Assembly (NCBI RefSeq): GCF_040215725.1
Contig: NZ_CP157969.1
Location: forward strand, 434,001-498,000
Direction: 5' to 3'
Length of the DNA stretch: 64,000 nucleotides
From: Rhizobium sp. ZPR4
GTDB taxonomy: Bacteria; Pseudomonadota; Alphaproteobacteria; Rhizobiales; Rhizobiaceae
The notes beneath the pieces are model-generated. The model worked only from the letters and a program-made list of their open reading frames with translations. It did not search any database and was not told the origin of the DNA. Positions 1-8,888 of the stretch are shown one piece after another. Positions within the stretch are counted from its first letter, which is position 1, and every line of letters begins with the position of its first letter. The position numbers and the translations under genes were made by a program.

Positions 1-140
1 TCCAGCCGCCACTGATGCAATGCGTGTGACGGTATCATCCACACGATGACAAACGGCACAATCGCGACGACAGCGATGATGCTCACTACCATAGCGAAGT
101 GCCAGTTGATGTGACTGCGGACGCCTACATTTGTCGTCAT
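1..140 (-). CDS. N-terminus of a membrane protein, possibly a sensor kinase (cut by window edge)
   Basis: The first 46 codons of a gene that leaves the window on the left. The reading begins MTTNVGVRSH and is followed by one strongly hydrophobic stretch (about residues 14-35, rich in V, I and A), so the protein starts with a membrane anchor. The start has a purine-rich site just upstream and lies 16 bases after the response-regulator stop on the same strand, so the two are probably co-transcribed. A sensor histidine kinase would fit the pairing, but no kinase domain is inside the window; this is inference from position only. Confidence 0.5.
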   Translation of the reverse strand, partial: MTTNVGVRSHINWHFAMVVSIIAVVAIVPFVIVWMIPSHALHQWRL

Positions 141-156
141 TCCCTTGCCGACCTAT

Positions 157-846
157 TCAGATGAGCCCGAGGAGAGATGCCTCGAACACAGCTTCACCGC
201 GCGTGCTCACTTCGAGCTTCCTATAGATAGCCTTTGCATGGGAGCGTGTCGTGTGCGGCGAAAGATTGAGAAAGCGAGCAACTTCGACGAGCGTAAATCC
301 CTTGGCAACGAGCTGAAGCACTTCCATCTCCCGTGGCGACAGTCTCGGATCTTGGGAACCGGTCGTTCCGGTACTTGAGTGCGATAATCGGATATCGCTC
401 TTAGGATCCCGTGGAGTTGCCGCTCCTCTTTTTTGGACGGCGCCAAGAATGTGACGAGCTATTTTCGGATCGATTGGCGAATGCCCGGCCCGAAGGTCGT
501 CGATGGCAGCACTCCATTGCTGGGGAGCGCTCTCCTTCAGGAGATATCCCGTGGCACCGGCAAAAATCGCCGCAACAACATTTCCCTCATCGGCAAAAAC
601 CGTTGCGACCAGGATATCAGCCTCAGGTTGATGCTGACGCGCCGCACGAATGGCTTCAATCCCAGATCCATCCGGTAGGCCGAGGTCGACGATCATCAAA
701 TCGAAGGCCTCCGTCTGAATACTGCGGAATGCCTGACGCAGATTGGCGCACCATGCGACAACATGATATTCAGGCTGAACGTAGACGATTGCCTGAATTG
801 CCTGCTGCCAATACGGATCGTCTTCAACGACCAAAAGTCGCATCAT
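157..846 (-). CDS. NarL/FixJ-type two-component response regulator
   Basis: A 229-residue cytoplasmic transcription regulator. An N-terminal receiver domain (about 3-120) has the acidic pair E8/D9/D10 and a phospho-acceptor Asp at residue 54 in VDLGLPDGSG. A C-terminal LuxR-type helix-turn-helix starts at LSPREMEVLQLVAKG and has the usual later block SPHTTRSHAKAIYRKL. The start at 846 is chosen because GGGAGGGA directly precedes it and the receiver fold begins there; the open frame reaches back to 1149 but that extension looks like non-coding sequence. It precedes the truncated membrane gene at the left edge, which may be its sensor. Target genes cannot be deduced. Confidence 0.9.
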   Translation of the reverse strand: MMRLLVVEDDPYWQQAIQAIVYVQPEYHVVAWCANLRQAFRSIQTEAFDLMIVDLGLPDGSGIEAIRAARQHQPEADILVATVFADEGNVVAAIFAGATGYLLKESAPQQWSAAIDDLRAGHSPIDPKIARHILGAVQKRGAATPRDPKSDIRLSHSSTGTTGSQDPRLSPREMEVLQLVAKGFTLVEVARFLNLSPHTTRSHAKAIYRKLEVSTRGEAVFEASLLGLI

Positions 847-1219
847 TCCCTCCCTAGGGCTCGTCCGACATAAGCTGATCGAGACTTTCGCGCCGCCGCC
901 ACAGTATTTCAACGTAGAAATTTGCGAAAAACCAACCTCATTCACATTTCGCACGCATTTGAGGTACGGATTGGGCATGCTGAACCTCTCTACTTTTCGA
1001 AATGTCCATAAAACACTAGGAATAGAGGTCCCATGGCCGTAAGTCTGGCTGGCCCCAATGCAACAATTGTTACTGCTGTTGCAGAAGACTGCATCTGGGT
1101 GGCGACCATCGTCAGTCCGAGAATAGATAACATCATGAACGTTGTGCAAAGCAGTCTGAGCGACGACAAACAGGACGAGATTCGTCTTATCCTGTTTGTC
1201 GCGCTATACTGCGAAGCTG
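847..1219. other. Intergenic region upstream of the response regulator
   Basis: About 370 bases without a convincing gene. It should hold the promoter of the response-regulator gene. A hydrophobic minus-strand reading frame (990-1265) is present but lacks a ribosome binding site and overlaps the end of the next gene, so it is not called. Confidence 0.4.
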
Positions 1220-1516
1220 CTACGGCGCCTGTGGTTCCGGCGGACGACAACGACCTGCGTTCCAATCATTTTGTGGACAGTAGGTAAAGTTAACGCGTGC
1301 ATTGTGAGACGTGTAGATGCCTGTGGTCCGGCCAGCTCCGACGGTGAAGCCGCCAAAATTCCCGTCGCTCGCCTTATATGAGCCGACTATCGCGTAAGGG
1401 CAGTTGTTTATAATAACTGACGGAGATCGACTCGTATCAGCACTGGCGCAAGCCAGTGCTGCGTTTGCGGTTGCGAACCCCGTAATAATCGAAAAGACAA
1501 ATTGACAAACACGCAT
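1220..1516 (-). CDS. Small exported Cys-containing protein, function unknown
   Basis: A 98-residue protein. The first ~20 residues (MRVCQFVFSIITGFATANAA) read as a secretion signal with likely cleavage after an Ala. The mature part contains Cys in INNCPYAIVG, FTYCPQ and GRC, which could form disulfides in the periplasm, and ends in a Pro-rich tail (CRPPEPQAP). GGGAG lies about 11 bases before the ATG. I do not recognise the family. Stand-alone gene; neighbours give no hint of function. Confidence 0.6.
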   Translation of the reverse strand: MRVCQFVFSIITGFATANAALACASADTSRSPSVIINNCPYAIVGSYKASDGNFGGFTVGAGRTTGIYTSHNARVNFTYCPQNDWNAGRCRPPEPQAP

Positions 1517-1971
1517 GATGATTCTGCTCCCTATCTTGCTTCAAGATCGACCTGCAGCTGAGCGGGTCTTGGCAAATATGGAACAAACCAATATGGGCTT
1601 CTCCCCCCGATTGCGGGATGTCCAAGCAAAAGATTATATGAACGACCTTTCTATATCCTCATCACGAGGATCAGAAGGCCTGTCCTGGCTGCCACGGTCA
1701 CGCTAAGCGGAAATCGCGGGTGTCAACGTGCAGAAATGAGCGCGTACCGTATGCGAACATAGTATCCATCGGACATAGCAAGGTGTACATCTATGCTCTT
1801 GAACCAACTCAAACCAACAGCCGGTTAACTCTCTAAGACCCAAGGCTCTTATAAAAGCGGAACGTGGAGTAGAAGCAGGAAACGATCACATATCGTGTAG
1901 CTTGCCGGGATAGACCTGCGGAGGCGCTCCAATGTTCATGATTTTTGCATCTGCGTTGCCGAGTTGGGGCG
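1517..1971. other. Intergenic region, nothing recognised
   Basis: About 455 bases between a leftward exported-protein gene and the 3' end of the leftward TRAP operon. It should hold the promoter of the exported-protein gene and the end of the TRAP transcript. I see no coding region, RNA gene or clear hairpin terminator. Confidence 0.4.
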
Positions 1972-3831
1972 TTAGAGGAAGCCGATGGAAATCCATGGAA
2001 TAAAGATGATCAACATCAAAGCGAAGAACAACGCCAGAAGATGCGGCCAGACCTTGCCGATGACGTCGTCGGGTGAAACACGGCCAATGGCGCAGGCCAG
2101 ATAGAATCCGACGCCGAAGGGCGGAGAGAACAGCCCAAAGCCCATCGCAAAAACCGCGACGATCGCATAATGCACTTCGTCGATACCGAGCAGCTTGGCG
2201 ATCGGGAAAAGCAGCGGCCCAAACAGGACGATCGCCGGCACGCCTTCCAGGACGCTGCCCAGAATGATGAAACTCAGCGCGGAGATCAGCAGGAAGCTGA
2301 TCTTTCCGCCGGGAACGCCTTGCATCAGGTCGACCAGATATTGCGAAAAGCCGGATTGCGTCAGCGCCCATCCCATGGCGGTCGCCGCACCGACGACGAG
2401 CAGGATGGAGCCCGATAGAGAGGCCGCATCGACCAGCATCGGATAAAGTCTGCGCCACTCCATCTTGCGATAGAAGAGAGCGCCGACGATGATCGAATAG
2501 ATGATGCCGATCGTGGCGACTTCGGTGGCTGTTGCCACGCCCTCGACCACCGCCGTACGGATGACGATCGGCAGGCCGAGGCCGGGAATCGCAGCGAAGA
2601 ACAGTTTCAGCTTGAGCTTGCTATCGACCTTTTTCGCATGGCTCATATCTTCGCCGCGCGTTTGGATGTAGACGACGACACAGAGCGCCAGCATGCCGAT
2701 GAAGGCGGGAAGAAGGCCTGCGGTGAACAAGGCGGCGATCGACACGCCGGTGACCGAGCCGACCGTGATCAACACGATTGACGGCGGGATGGTCTCCGAC
2801 ATGACCGCAGACGCCGACAAGAGGGAGACCAGATCGCTTTCCCGATTGCCGCGCTTCTTCATTTCCGGAAACAGTGCCGGAGCGACGGCTGCCATGTCCG
2901 CAGCCTTGGCACCGGAAATACCCGAAACGAGATAGACCGCACCGAGCAGCACATATTGCAGGCCGCCACGCAGATGGCCGATCAGCGAGACGAGAAAGGC
3001 GATCATCGCCTGCGCTAGTCCGGCCATCTCGATGATGGCGCCCAGGAACACGAACATCGGCACGGCGAGCAGGATGATGTGCGACATGCCCTCGCTCATC
3101 CGGCCCGGCACGATGGAAAGCGGCACCCAGCTTGCGAAATTGAGATAGGCCGCGGTCGCCAGTACGAAGGCAAAGGCGATCGGCACGCCAAGAACAATAG
3201 CCACCAGCACAATGCCGAGGAAGAAGATCAGCAGGCTGTAATTGCCGATCTCGTCGAACCACGGCGTCGCCAGTTGGAAGAGGCCGAAGATGACAGCAAG
3301 AAGCACTAGGCTTGCAATCAACTGTACCGGCTTGCTCGACTGGATCATCTTATCGATCGCTGTGAGCAGCATCAGCACGACGCCCACGAGCATCGCGGCT
3401 TCGCGCCATGCTTCGCTGATCTGCAGGACAGGAGTCACGCTGATGACACGCTCCTCGACATGCTGCCATGTCGGCACCACCATCAAGAGCAGGAGCGCCG
3501 AGACGATCATCATCGCAAAGGCATTGGCGCGCTCTTGCCAGGGCGGCGAGAACTTACGGACGAAGGCCGTCAGCCGCATGTGCTGGCCGCGGCGTAGCGC
3601 CACCACCGAGCCCAGCATGGACAGCCAGATAAACAGGATCGTGGCAACTTCGTCGGACCAGACGAGCGGACTGTGAAGGGCATATCGAGCAAGCGTCGCC
3701 CAACCGAGCAGAATGACCTCCGCCAGAACCAGCAGCGCGGCGGTCGCCTCCACGGCATGGCCGAGCAGACTGTCGAAACGCTGAAACGCCCCACGCGGAG
3801 CAATCACCTCCGCACCAGCTGTCGCACCCAT
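1972..3831 (-). CDS. TRAP transporter, fused small and large membrane subunits (DctQ-DctM)
   Basis: A 619-residue inner-membrane protein joining the small DctQ subunit (about residues 15-165, four membrane segments, with the conserved type of stretch LVWSDEVATILFIWL) to the large DctM subunit (about 200-619, many membrane segments). DctM-type blocks visible are GVPIAFAF, VPMFVFLGAIIE, SGISGAKAADMAA and SVLEGVPAIV. TRAP systems import carboxylates, including sugar acids, on a sodium gradient with a periplasmic binding protein. The start at 3831 is set by GGGGAGG just upstream; longer in-frame readings to 3885 lack such a site. It follows the dctP-type gene and is probably co-transcribed with it. 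Given the hexuronate genes next door, a uronate or aldonate is the likely cargo (inference). Confidence 0.93.
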   Translation of the reverse strand: MGATAGAEVIAPRGAFQRFDSLLGHAVEATAALLVLAEVILLGWATLARYALHSPLVWSDEVATILFIWLSMLGSVVALRRGQHMRLTAFVRKFSPPWQERANAFAMMIVSALLLLMVVPTWQHVEERVISVTPVLQISEAWREAAMLVGVVLMLLTAIDKMIQSSKPVQLIASLVLLAVIFGLFQLATPWFDEIGNYSLLIFFLGIVLVAIVLGVPIAFAFVLATAAYLNFASWVPLSIVPGRMSEGMSHIILLAVPMFVFLGAIIEMAGLAQAMIAFLVSLIGHLRGGLQYVLLGAVYLVSGISGAKAADMAAVAPALFPEMKKRGNRESDLVSLLSASAVMSETIPPSIVLITVGSVTGVSIAALFTAGLLPAFIGMLALCVVVYIQTRGEDMSHAKKVDSKLKLKLFFAAIPGLGLPIVIRTAVVEGVATATEVATIGIIYSIIVGALFYRKMEWRRLYPMLVDAASLSGSILLVVGAATAMGWALTQSGFSQYLVDLMQGVPGGKISFLLISALSFIILGSVLEGVPAIVLFGPLLFPIAKLLGIDEVHYAIVAVFAMGFGLFSPPFGVGFYLACAIGRVSPDDVIGKVWPHLLALFFALMLIIFIPWISIGFL

Positions 3832-3978
3832 GATTGACCTCCCCAAAATCCGCCGATCCGAGCGGCGCGGCCTGCCTTTTCGCAAACCGGAACGTTTAGG
3901 CTGAGCGATACGCCTCCGCTATTTGCGGCGGGACGCACGCTTTACGGCAAAGCGAGCGTCCTATTCATCATCGGCCCG

Positions 3979-4989
3979 TTACAGCGTGCCGACGTCCTTT
4001 TCCAGGAGACCCCAGGCTTCGGCGCCGAAGCTTTCTTTCCACTTCGAATAAAAGCCGGCCTTGGCAAGCGCTTCGCGGAACGGCGCGGTCTCTACCTTGT
4101 TGAACTCGACACCCGTTGCCTTGATGTCGACCATGGCCTTTTCGTTGAGGTCCTTTACGTCGGCACGTTCGTTCACGGCTGCCGTGGTCAATTCTTCCTG
4201 GATAATCGCGCGCATCTCGGCCGGAATCGCCTGCCAGCGGCGATTGTTGCAGAAGATGTGGTGGCCATCCCAGATATGACCGGTCAGGGCGATATACTTC
4301 TGCACTTCGTAGAGCTTCGAACTCTGGATCAACGCCAGCGGATTTTCCTGACCGTCGACGACATGGGTCTGCAGAGCCGCATAAAGCTCGCCGAAATTGA
4401 TCGGCGTCGGCGCCGCGCCCAGCGTCTGGAACAGCGTGACCCACAGCTGGTTGCCCGGGACGCGGATCTTCATGCCGTTGAGGTCTTGCGGTGCGGTAAT
4501 CGGCTTGGCGCCGGTGGTGATGTTGCGATAGCCGTTGTCCAGCATTTTCGGGAAGACGAACAGGCCGGCATCAAGGAATGCCTTGCGGACATGATCGCCG
4601 AGTTCGCCATCCATCGCCTTCCAGACGTGGTCATAGGTCGGGAAGGCAAAGGCGACGGCGTTGATGCTGGCGACGGGAACGACCGTCTGGTTGACGCCGG
4701 AGGTCGACATGAGGTCGAGCGCGCCGCCACGAACTTGGGTGAACATATCCGCTTCGCCACCGAGCTGGCTATTCGGATAAACCTGAAGTTCCACCGCGCC
4801 TTTGGAGCGGGTTGCAATTGCCTTGGCGGCTTCGGTGATCCGGACGACGCCGGGATGGCTGGCCGGAAATGCCGTACCGTAGCGCAGCTTGACCTTCGCG
4901 GCGGCGCGGGACAGGCCCGGGGCCGACAACAGACCTGCGGCTGCGGCTCCAGCCGTCAGCATACCGAATGTTCTGCGAGATATGTTCAT
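3979..4989 (-). CDS. TRAP transporter substrate-binding protein (DctP family)
   Basis: A 336-residue periplasmic receptor. The N-terminus MNISRRTFGMLTAGAAAAGLL has a twin-arginine-like SRRTF motif and an export signal ending near ALSRAAA. The DctP core is clear: YPNSQLGGEADMFTQV, DLNGMKIRVPGNQLW (its Arg is in the place that binds substrate carboxylate in this family) and the GELYAALQTHVVDGQENP block. It delivers an organic acid to the fused DctQM protein encoded immediately downstream. A promoter with an operator-like palindrome lies about 320 bases upstream (5312-5340), giving an unusually long leader. Confidence 0.93.
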   Translation of the reverse strand: MNISRRTFGMLTAGAAAAGLLSAPGLSRAAAKVKLRYGTAFPASHPGVVRITEAAKAIATRSKGAVELQVYPNSQLGGEADMFTQVRGGALDLMSTSGVNQTVVPVASINAVAFAFPTYDHVWKAMDGELGDHVRKAFLDAGLFVFPKMLDNGYRNITTGAKPITAPQDLNGMKIRVPGNQLWVTLFQTLGAAPTPINFGELYAALQTHVVDGQENPLALIQSSKLYEVQKYIALTGHIWDGHHIFCNNRRWQAIPAEMRAIIQEELTTAAVNERADVKDLNEKAMVDIKATGVEFNKVETAPFREALAKAGFYSKWKESFGAEAWGLLEKDVGTL

Positions 4990-5311
4990 GCATTCCTCCC
5001 TTGAATATGTTGGCGAATCCGAATGTTGCCGATGTCCGCGCCAGCCTTTGCCACCCCGACGCTGCGGATCCGAAGCGCGTTACCGTGCCGGATGGTGCGG
5101 ATACATGCTCGTGCCTGCTTCATTCTGTGCGGAACGAAGCGATGCGGCCTGTAAGACAATGAAACCGCGCCACTATCGCCGAGCGGAACGCAGCCTATTT
5201 CGATAGTCTGGCGATCGGCGACCGGTCCTCCGCCCATACCTCTCCTCGTCCCGCACCAGGATCACCTGTCGCGCGGTTTCCATCACCCCGATCGATCTCC
5301 ATTGGCGATGG
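4990..5311 (-). other. Long untranslated leader of the TRAP operon
   Basis: About 320 bases between the proposed promoter and the dctP-type start codon. No frame here looks coding. I see no riboswitch class I can name. A second, nearer promoter is possible and would make the leader shorter. Confidence 0.35.
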
Positions 5312-5340
5312 CTTGTAATGCTACCATGGTACAATGTCAA
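5312..5340 (-). promoter_or_regulatory. Promoter with embedded operator for the TRAP operon
   Basis: Read on the minus strand: TTGACA (5340-5335), 17-base spacer, TACAAG (5317-5312). The spacer is centred on the 10-base perfect palindrome TACCATGGTA (5322-5331). The same arrangement occurs at 6193-6221. Binding of a dimeric repressor here would block RNA polymerase. The GntR/FadR-type gene at 5378-6121 is the obvious candidate regulator (inference). Confidence 0.7.
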
Positions 5341-5377
5341 TTACGATGTGGCGCGCATGCGCCCGAGGGCGGACGGG

Positions 5378-6121
5378 CTAGTTTTCCACGAGATCGCGAC
5401 GCTGTTCGCTCAGTTTTCGCGCGGTACGAAGCACTTCGCGCAAGTGCGCCGCCATATCGTTGCCTGCCTTCTCGACATCACCTGATTCGATGGCGTCCAC
5501 GATCGAGCGATGTTGGGTCAGCAGAACGCGCAGGTGACCGAGATCGGGCAGACTCAGATAGCGAACGCGATCCATCTGCAGCTTGACGGACTGGATGACA
5601 CGCCAGCTTTTCGGCAGGCCGGCTTCCTCACAAAAACTTCGGTGGAAAGCTTCGTCAAGATCGAGAAAGAGGTCCAGCGCTTCGGTATTGACCGCCTTTT
5701 CCTGGTCGTAGAGATTGCTCTTGATCTCCGTCAGGAAGCGCCGCGAACAGCCGCCGGCAAGTCTGCGGCTGACCGCGACTTCCAGAGATTCCCGAATGAA
5801 TTGAGCCTCTTCGACGTCACGAAGCCGGATCGGTGCCACAAAACTCCCGCGCTGTGGCAGGATGTCTATCAGCCCTTCGTCCGCAAGCCGGATCAGCGCT
5901 TCGCGAACCGGCGTCCGGCTGACGCCAAGTTGCAGGGAAAGCTCCTTTTCGCTCAACGCCTCCGACGGCAGCATGGACAGCGTCGTAATGGCCCGCCGCA
6001 GCCGCTCGTAGATTTGCGCTGCAATAGGCTGGCGAGGATTGATCGCCTGCAGGACCGTCGACGACGGCGTGCTCTGACGAAGCTCTTCGGCTTCTATCTG
6101 ATTGGATCTCTTCGTCGCCAT
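5378..6121 (-). CDS. GntR-family (FadR subfamily) transcriptional regulator
   Basis: A 247-residue regulator. The winged helix-turn-helix is at about residues 30-95 (IYERLRRAITTL, LGVSRTPVREALIRLADEGLI, QRGSFV). A FadR-type all-helical effector domain follows (about 100-235), with DEAFHRSFCEEAG, TQHRSIVDAIESGD and MAAHLREV, whose Asp and His residues are typical metal/ligand contacts. The start at 6121 has GGAGG upstream; the frame continues to 6199 without support. It lies between the TRAP operon and the hexuronate ABC operon, and matching palindromes precede both, so it probably represses both and answers to a sugar acid or its degradation product, as UxuR/ExuR-type GntR proteins do. Confidence 0.92.
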   Translation of the reverse strand: MATKRSNQIEAEELRQSTPSSTVLQAINPRQPIAAQIYERLRRAITTLSMLPSEALSEKELSLQLGVSRTPVREALIRLADEGLIDILPQRGSFVAPIRLRDVEEAQFIRESLEVAVSRRLAGGCSRRFLTEIKSNLYDQEKAVNTEALDLFLDLDEAFHRSFCEEAGLPKSWRVIQSVKLQMDRVRYLSLPDLGHLRVLLTQHRSIVDAIESGDVEKAGNDMAAHLREVLRTARKLSEQRRDLVEN

Positions 6122-6192
6122 CGTTCCTGACCTCCGCTGTATGCAAACAATATGGCAATCGCACATTATTCGGCAATAATCCACAAGCTGGA

Positions 6193-6221
6193 TTGACACT
6201 CTACCATGGTAGTATGTATTT
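6193..6221 (+). promoter_or_regulatory. Promoter with embedded operator for the hexuronate ABC operon
   Basis: TTGACA (6193-6198), 17-base spacer, GTATTT as a weak -10 (6216-6221). TACCATGGTA (6202-6211) sits in the spacer at about the same place as in the TRAP promoter at 5312-5340. The flanks also match (TTGACA then four bases before the palindrome on the coding side). The site is between the divergent regulator gene (start 6121) and the binding-protein gene (start 6341), so it could also autoregulate the regulator. Confidence 0.7.
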
Positions 6222-6340
6222 CAATACCAGGCGCGACGAGAGGAACCGCATCCGTGCGAATGGTTTTGCCTGATATCCGTCCGAAGACAAGGACCGCGAG
6301 CGCCGATGACTGTGTGACGTGATCCAGGGAGGATGACACC

Positions 6341-7417
6341 ATGAAATTCGGGTTACTCAAGACTGCAACTGCAACACTTCTGGCCGGTACAATCTTTTGC
6401 GGCGCTGCGATAGCGCAGGAAGGGGTGGCGAGCGGCGACACCAGCGGCAAGAAGATCGCCTTCAGCAATTCCTATGCCGGCAATTCGTTCCGCCAGGTGA
6501 TGATCAAGAGCTTCGAGGCGATGGGCGCCAAGGCGAAGGCCGATGGTAAGATCGCCGGCACGGCCGTCGTCAGCTCCAACAATTCGGTTACCGAGCAGGC
6601 ATCGCAGATACAGAACCTCATCCTGCAGGGTTACGACGCCATCATTGTCCTTGCCGGCTCGGACACGGCACTGAACGGCGCAATCAAGGACGCTTGCAAC
6701 GCCGGCATCGTGGTTGTCGCCTTTGCCAGCGGCGTTACAGAACCCTGCGCATATGTGGTTGATTACAACCTGGACTCTTACGCCAAGGCTGAGCTGGATT
6801 ACATCTCGAGCAAGCTCGGAGACAAGCCTGCCAACATCCTCGAAATCCGGGGCATGGCGGGTGACGGATTCGACAAGCGGCTAAACGAGGGCGTGACGAA
6901 GGCTTTGGCAGCCCATGCGAACTACAAGAGGGTTGGCGAGGTCTATGGCCAATGGACCGCGACCGTGGCCCAGAAAGAAGTATCCGGCATTCTTCCCTCG
7001 TTGCCGAAGATCGATGGCGTTCTGACACAGGGCGGTGATGGTTATGGCGCAGCGCAGGCCTTTAAGGCTGCGGGTCGCGAGCTTCCCATCATCATCATGG
7101 GCAACCGCCAGGACGAGCTAGCGCTCTGGAAGCAGGAGCATGATGCAACCGGCTACGAGACCTTCTCTCTCGGCGCAACGCCGTCCGTCTCACAGGTCGC
7201 CTTCTGGGTCGCACAGCAAGTCCTCGCCGGGAAGAACGTTCCGAAGTTCGTCGAAGTGCCCCTCCTGCAGATCCAGCAGCAAGATCTCGACGCCTGGCTG
7301 AAGACGGTTCCGGAAGGTGGCGTCGCCAATGCCGATTATCCGCAGGATCTCGTCGCCAAGATTATCGACGCCAACGTCAAGAAGGAACCGCTGCCCATGG
7401 TTCCGGCTCCGAAGTAG
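6341..7417 (+). CDS. Sugar ABC transporter periplasmic binding protein
   Basis: A 358-residue exported receptor of the ribose/galactose-binding type (Peripla_BP_4). The signal peptide covers about residues 1-25, ending in GAAIAQE. The mature domain opens with IAFSNSYAGNSFRQVM and has the family-typical segments QIQNLILQGYDAIIVLAGSD and VLTQGGDGYGAAQAF. GGGAGGA precedes the ATG. First gene of an operon running to 15209, followed after 10 bases by its ATPase. The substrate is probably a hexuronate or aldonate, judged from the enzymes downstream; the sequence alone does not tell which. Confidence 0.92.
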   Translation: MKFGLLKTATATLLAGTIFCGAAIAQEGVASGDTSGKKIAFSNSYAGNSFRQVMIKSFEAMGAKAKADGKIAGTAVVSSNNSVTEQASQIQNLILQGYDAIIVLAGSDTALNGAIKDACNAGIVVVAFASGVTEPCAYVVDYNLDSYAKAELDYISSKLGDKPANILEIRGMAGDGFDKRLNEGVTKALAAHANYKRVGEVYGQWTATVAQKEVSGILPSLPKIDGVLTQGGDGYGAAQAFKAAGRELPIIIMGNRQDELALWKQEHDATGYETFSLGATPSVSQVAFWVAQQVLAGKNVPKFVEVPLLQIQQQDLDAWLKTVPEGGVANADYPQDLVAKIIDANVKKEPLPMVPAPK

Positions 7418-7427
7418 GCGACCAGCA

Positions 7428-8888
7428 ATGCAGCCCTCCCAAGCCGCCGTGGATACTGCCGCAGGCCTCCTTATCGAGGCCCGCGGGATACGCAAGAGCT
7501 TCGGCGCCGTCCACGCGCTCGTCGGTGTCGATTTCAGTCTTGCCCTAGGCGAAGTCCTCGGACTGGTCGGCCATAACGGCGCCGGCAAGTCGACCCTGAT
7601 GAACGTCATCTCCGGCGCGATCCAGCGAACGGAAGGGAAATTCATCTATAGTGGTCAGGCGGTGGATCGCTGGGGAGCCGCCGAAGCGCAAGCCGGCGGC
7701 TTGCGGTGCATTTTTCAGGAGCTATCGCTCTGCGCCAATCTTTCCGCCACTGAAAATGCGCGCATCATCCATCGCAGCCTGCGCGGCGTCGGCTGGCGGC
7801 ACAAGGCGCGCAGGCTGATCACCAAGGCTTTGGACGATATCTTTCCGGGCCATGGAATCGATGTGGATACCAAGATCGCCGACCTTTCGATCGGCGAGCG
7901 GCAAATGGTCGAGATTGCCCGCGCCTTCACCAAAACGGTAGACAAGGTACGCTGCGTTATCCTTGACGAGCCCACTTCGGCTCTCGGGCACAAGCCGGCA
8001 GAGCAATTGCTGGCCTATATCAAGACGGCATCGATGCGTGGCGTCGCCTGCATTCTCATTACCCACCGCCTCAACGAAATCCTGGCCGTCTGCGACCGTG
8101 TGGTCGTGATGATGGATGGCGCGATCGTCGGAGACCGGCCGGCGGCCGGCCTGACGCGCTCCGATCTGGTCGGGATGATGGGCAATATCGAAACGCCACA
8201 CGAGCGGAACGCTGCCCCCACGCGCAAAGCGACCCAAACCCTGGTCGTAAACCATGCCGGCATCGATGGCACGGATCTGCCGATCAAGGCGGCTCCCGGT
8301 GATATCATCGGTTTCGCTGGTCTCGATGGTCACGGGCAGCGCGAACGCCTGCGGGCCATTTATGCCGCTACCCGCAAGGTGCCCGTTGCCTTTGTCGCCG
8401 GAGACCGCGGCGTCGAAGGCGTCATGCCGCTTTGGTCGATCGCCGACAACCTGACGCTTCGGAGCCTCACCGCACTCCAGAAGGGCGGCTTCGTGCCGCC
8501 ATCCGCCGCGCGTGCGCTCGCGCAGACCTGGTCGCAACGTCTCAAGGTCAAGGCGCCGTCAATCGATACGCCAATCCTGTCGCTCAGCGGCGGCAACCAG
8601 CAGAAAGTGCTGTTTGCCCGTGCGCTCGCGTCTGACGGCCAGGTCATCCTGCTCGATGACCCGATGCGCGGCGTCGATGTCGGCACCAAGCAGGAAGTCT
8701 ACCAGCTCATTCGGGACGAGGCCGAACGCGGCCGGACCTTCATCTGGTACACGACCGAATTCGAAGAGCTGAGGAATTGCGACCGTCTCTACGTTTTCCG
8801 CGAAGGGCGCGCCGTCGCCGAAGTCGCTGGCGACGAGATCGATCACAACCGCATCCTCGAAGCATCGTTCGGAGGCGCGGATGGCTGA
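7428..8888 (+). CDS. Sugar ABC transporter ATPase, two-domain
   Basis: A 486-residue cytoplasmic ATPase with two nucleotide-binding halves, as in RbsA/XylG. The first half has Walker A GHNGAGKS, signature-like LSIGERQMVEIARAF and Walker B VILDEPTSAL. The second half is degenerate at Walker A (GFAGLDGHGQRE) but has a full signature LSGGNQQKVLFARAL and VILLDDPMRGVDVGT. Degenerate second Walker A sites are usual in this family. The start at 7428 follows the binding-protein stop closely; the longer frame overlaps that gene and is not used. It overlaps the first permease gene by 8 bases. Confidence 0.93.
   Translation: MQPSQAAVDTAAGLLIEARGIRKSFGAVHALVGVDFSLALGEVLGLVGHNGAGKSTLMNVISGAIQRTEGKFIYSGQAVDRWGAAEAQAGGLRCIFQELSLCANLSATENARIIHRSLRGVGWRHKARRLITKALDDIFPGHGIDVDTKIADLSIGERQMVEIARAFTKTVDKVRCVILDEPTSALGHKPAEQLLAYIKTASMRGVACILITHRLNEILAVCDRVVVMMDGAIVGDRPAAGLTRSDLVGMMGNIETPHERNAAPTRKATQTLVVNHAGIDGTDLPIKAAPGDIIGFAGLDGHGQRERLRAIYAATRKVPVAFVAGDRGVEGVMPLWSIADNLTLRSLTALQKGGFVPPSAARALAQTWSQRLKVKAPSIDTPILSLSGGNQQKVLFARALASDGQVILLDDPMRGVDVGTKQEVYQLIRDEAERGRTFIWYTTEFEELRNCDRLYVFREGRAVAEVAGDEIDHNRILEASFGGADG

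Noticed and set aside
990..1265. Hydrophobic 91-codon minus-strand frame between the response regulator and the small exported protein
   Set aside because: No ribosome site at any start, TTG initiation, and it overlaps the end of the exported-protein gene; composition alone is not enough.
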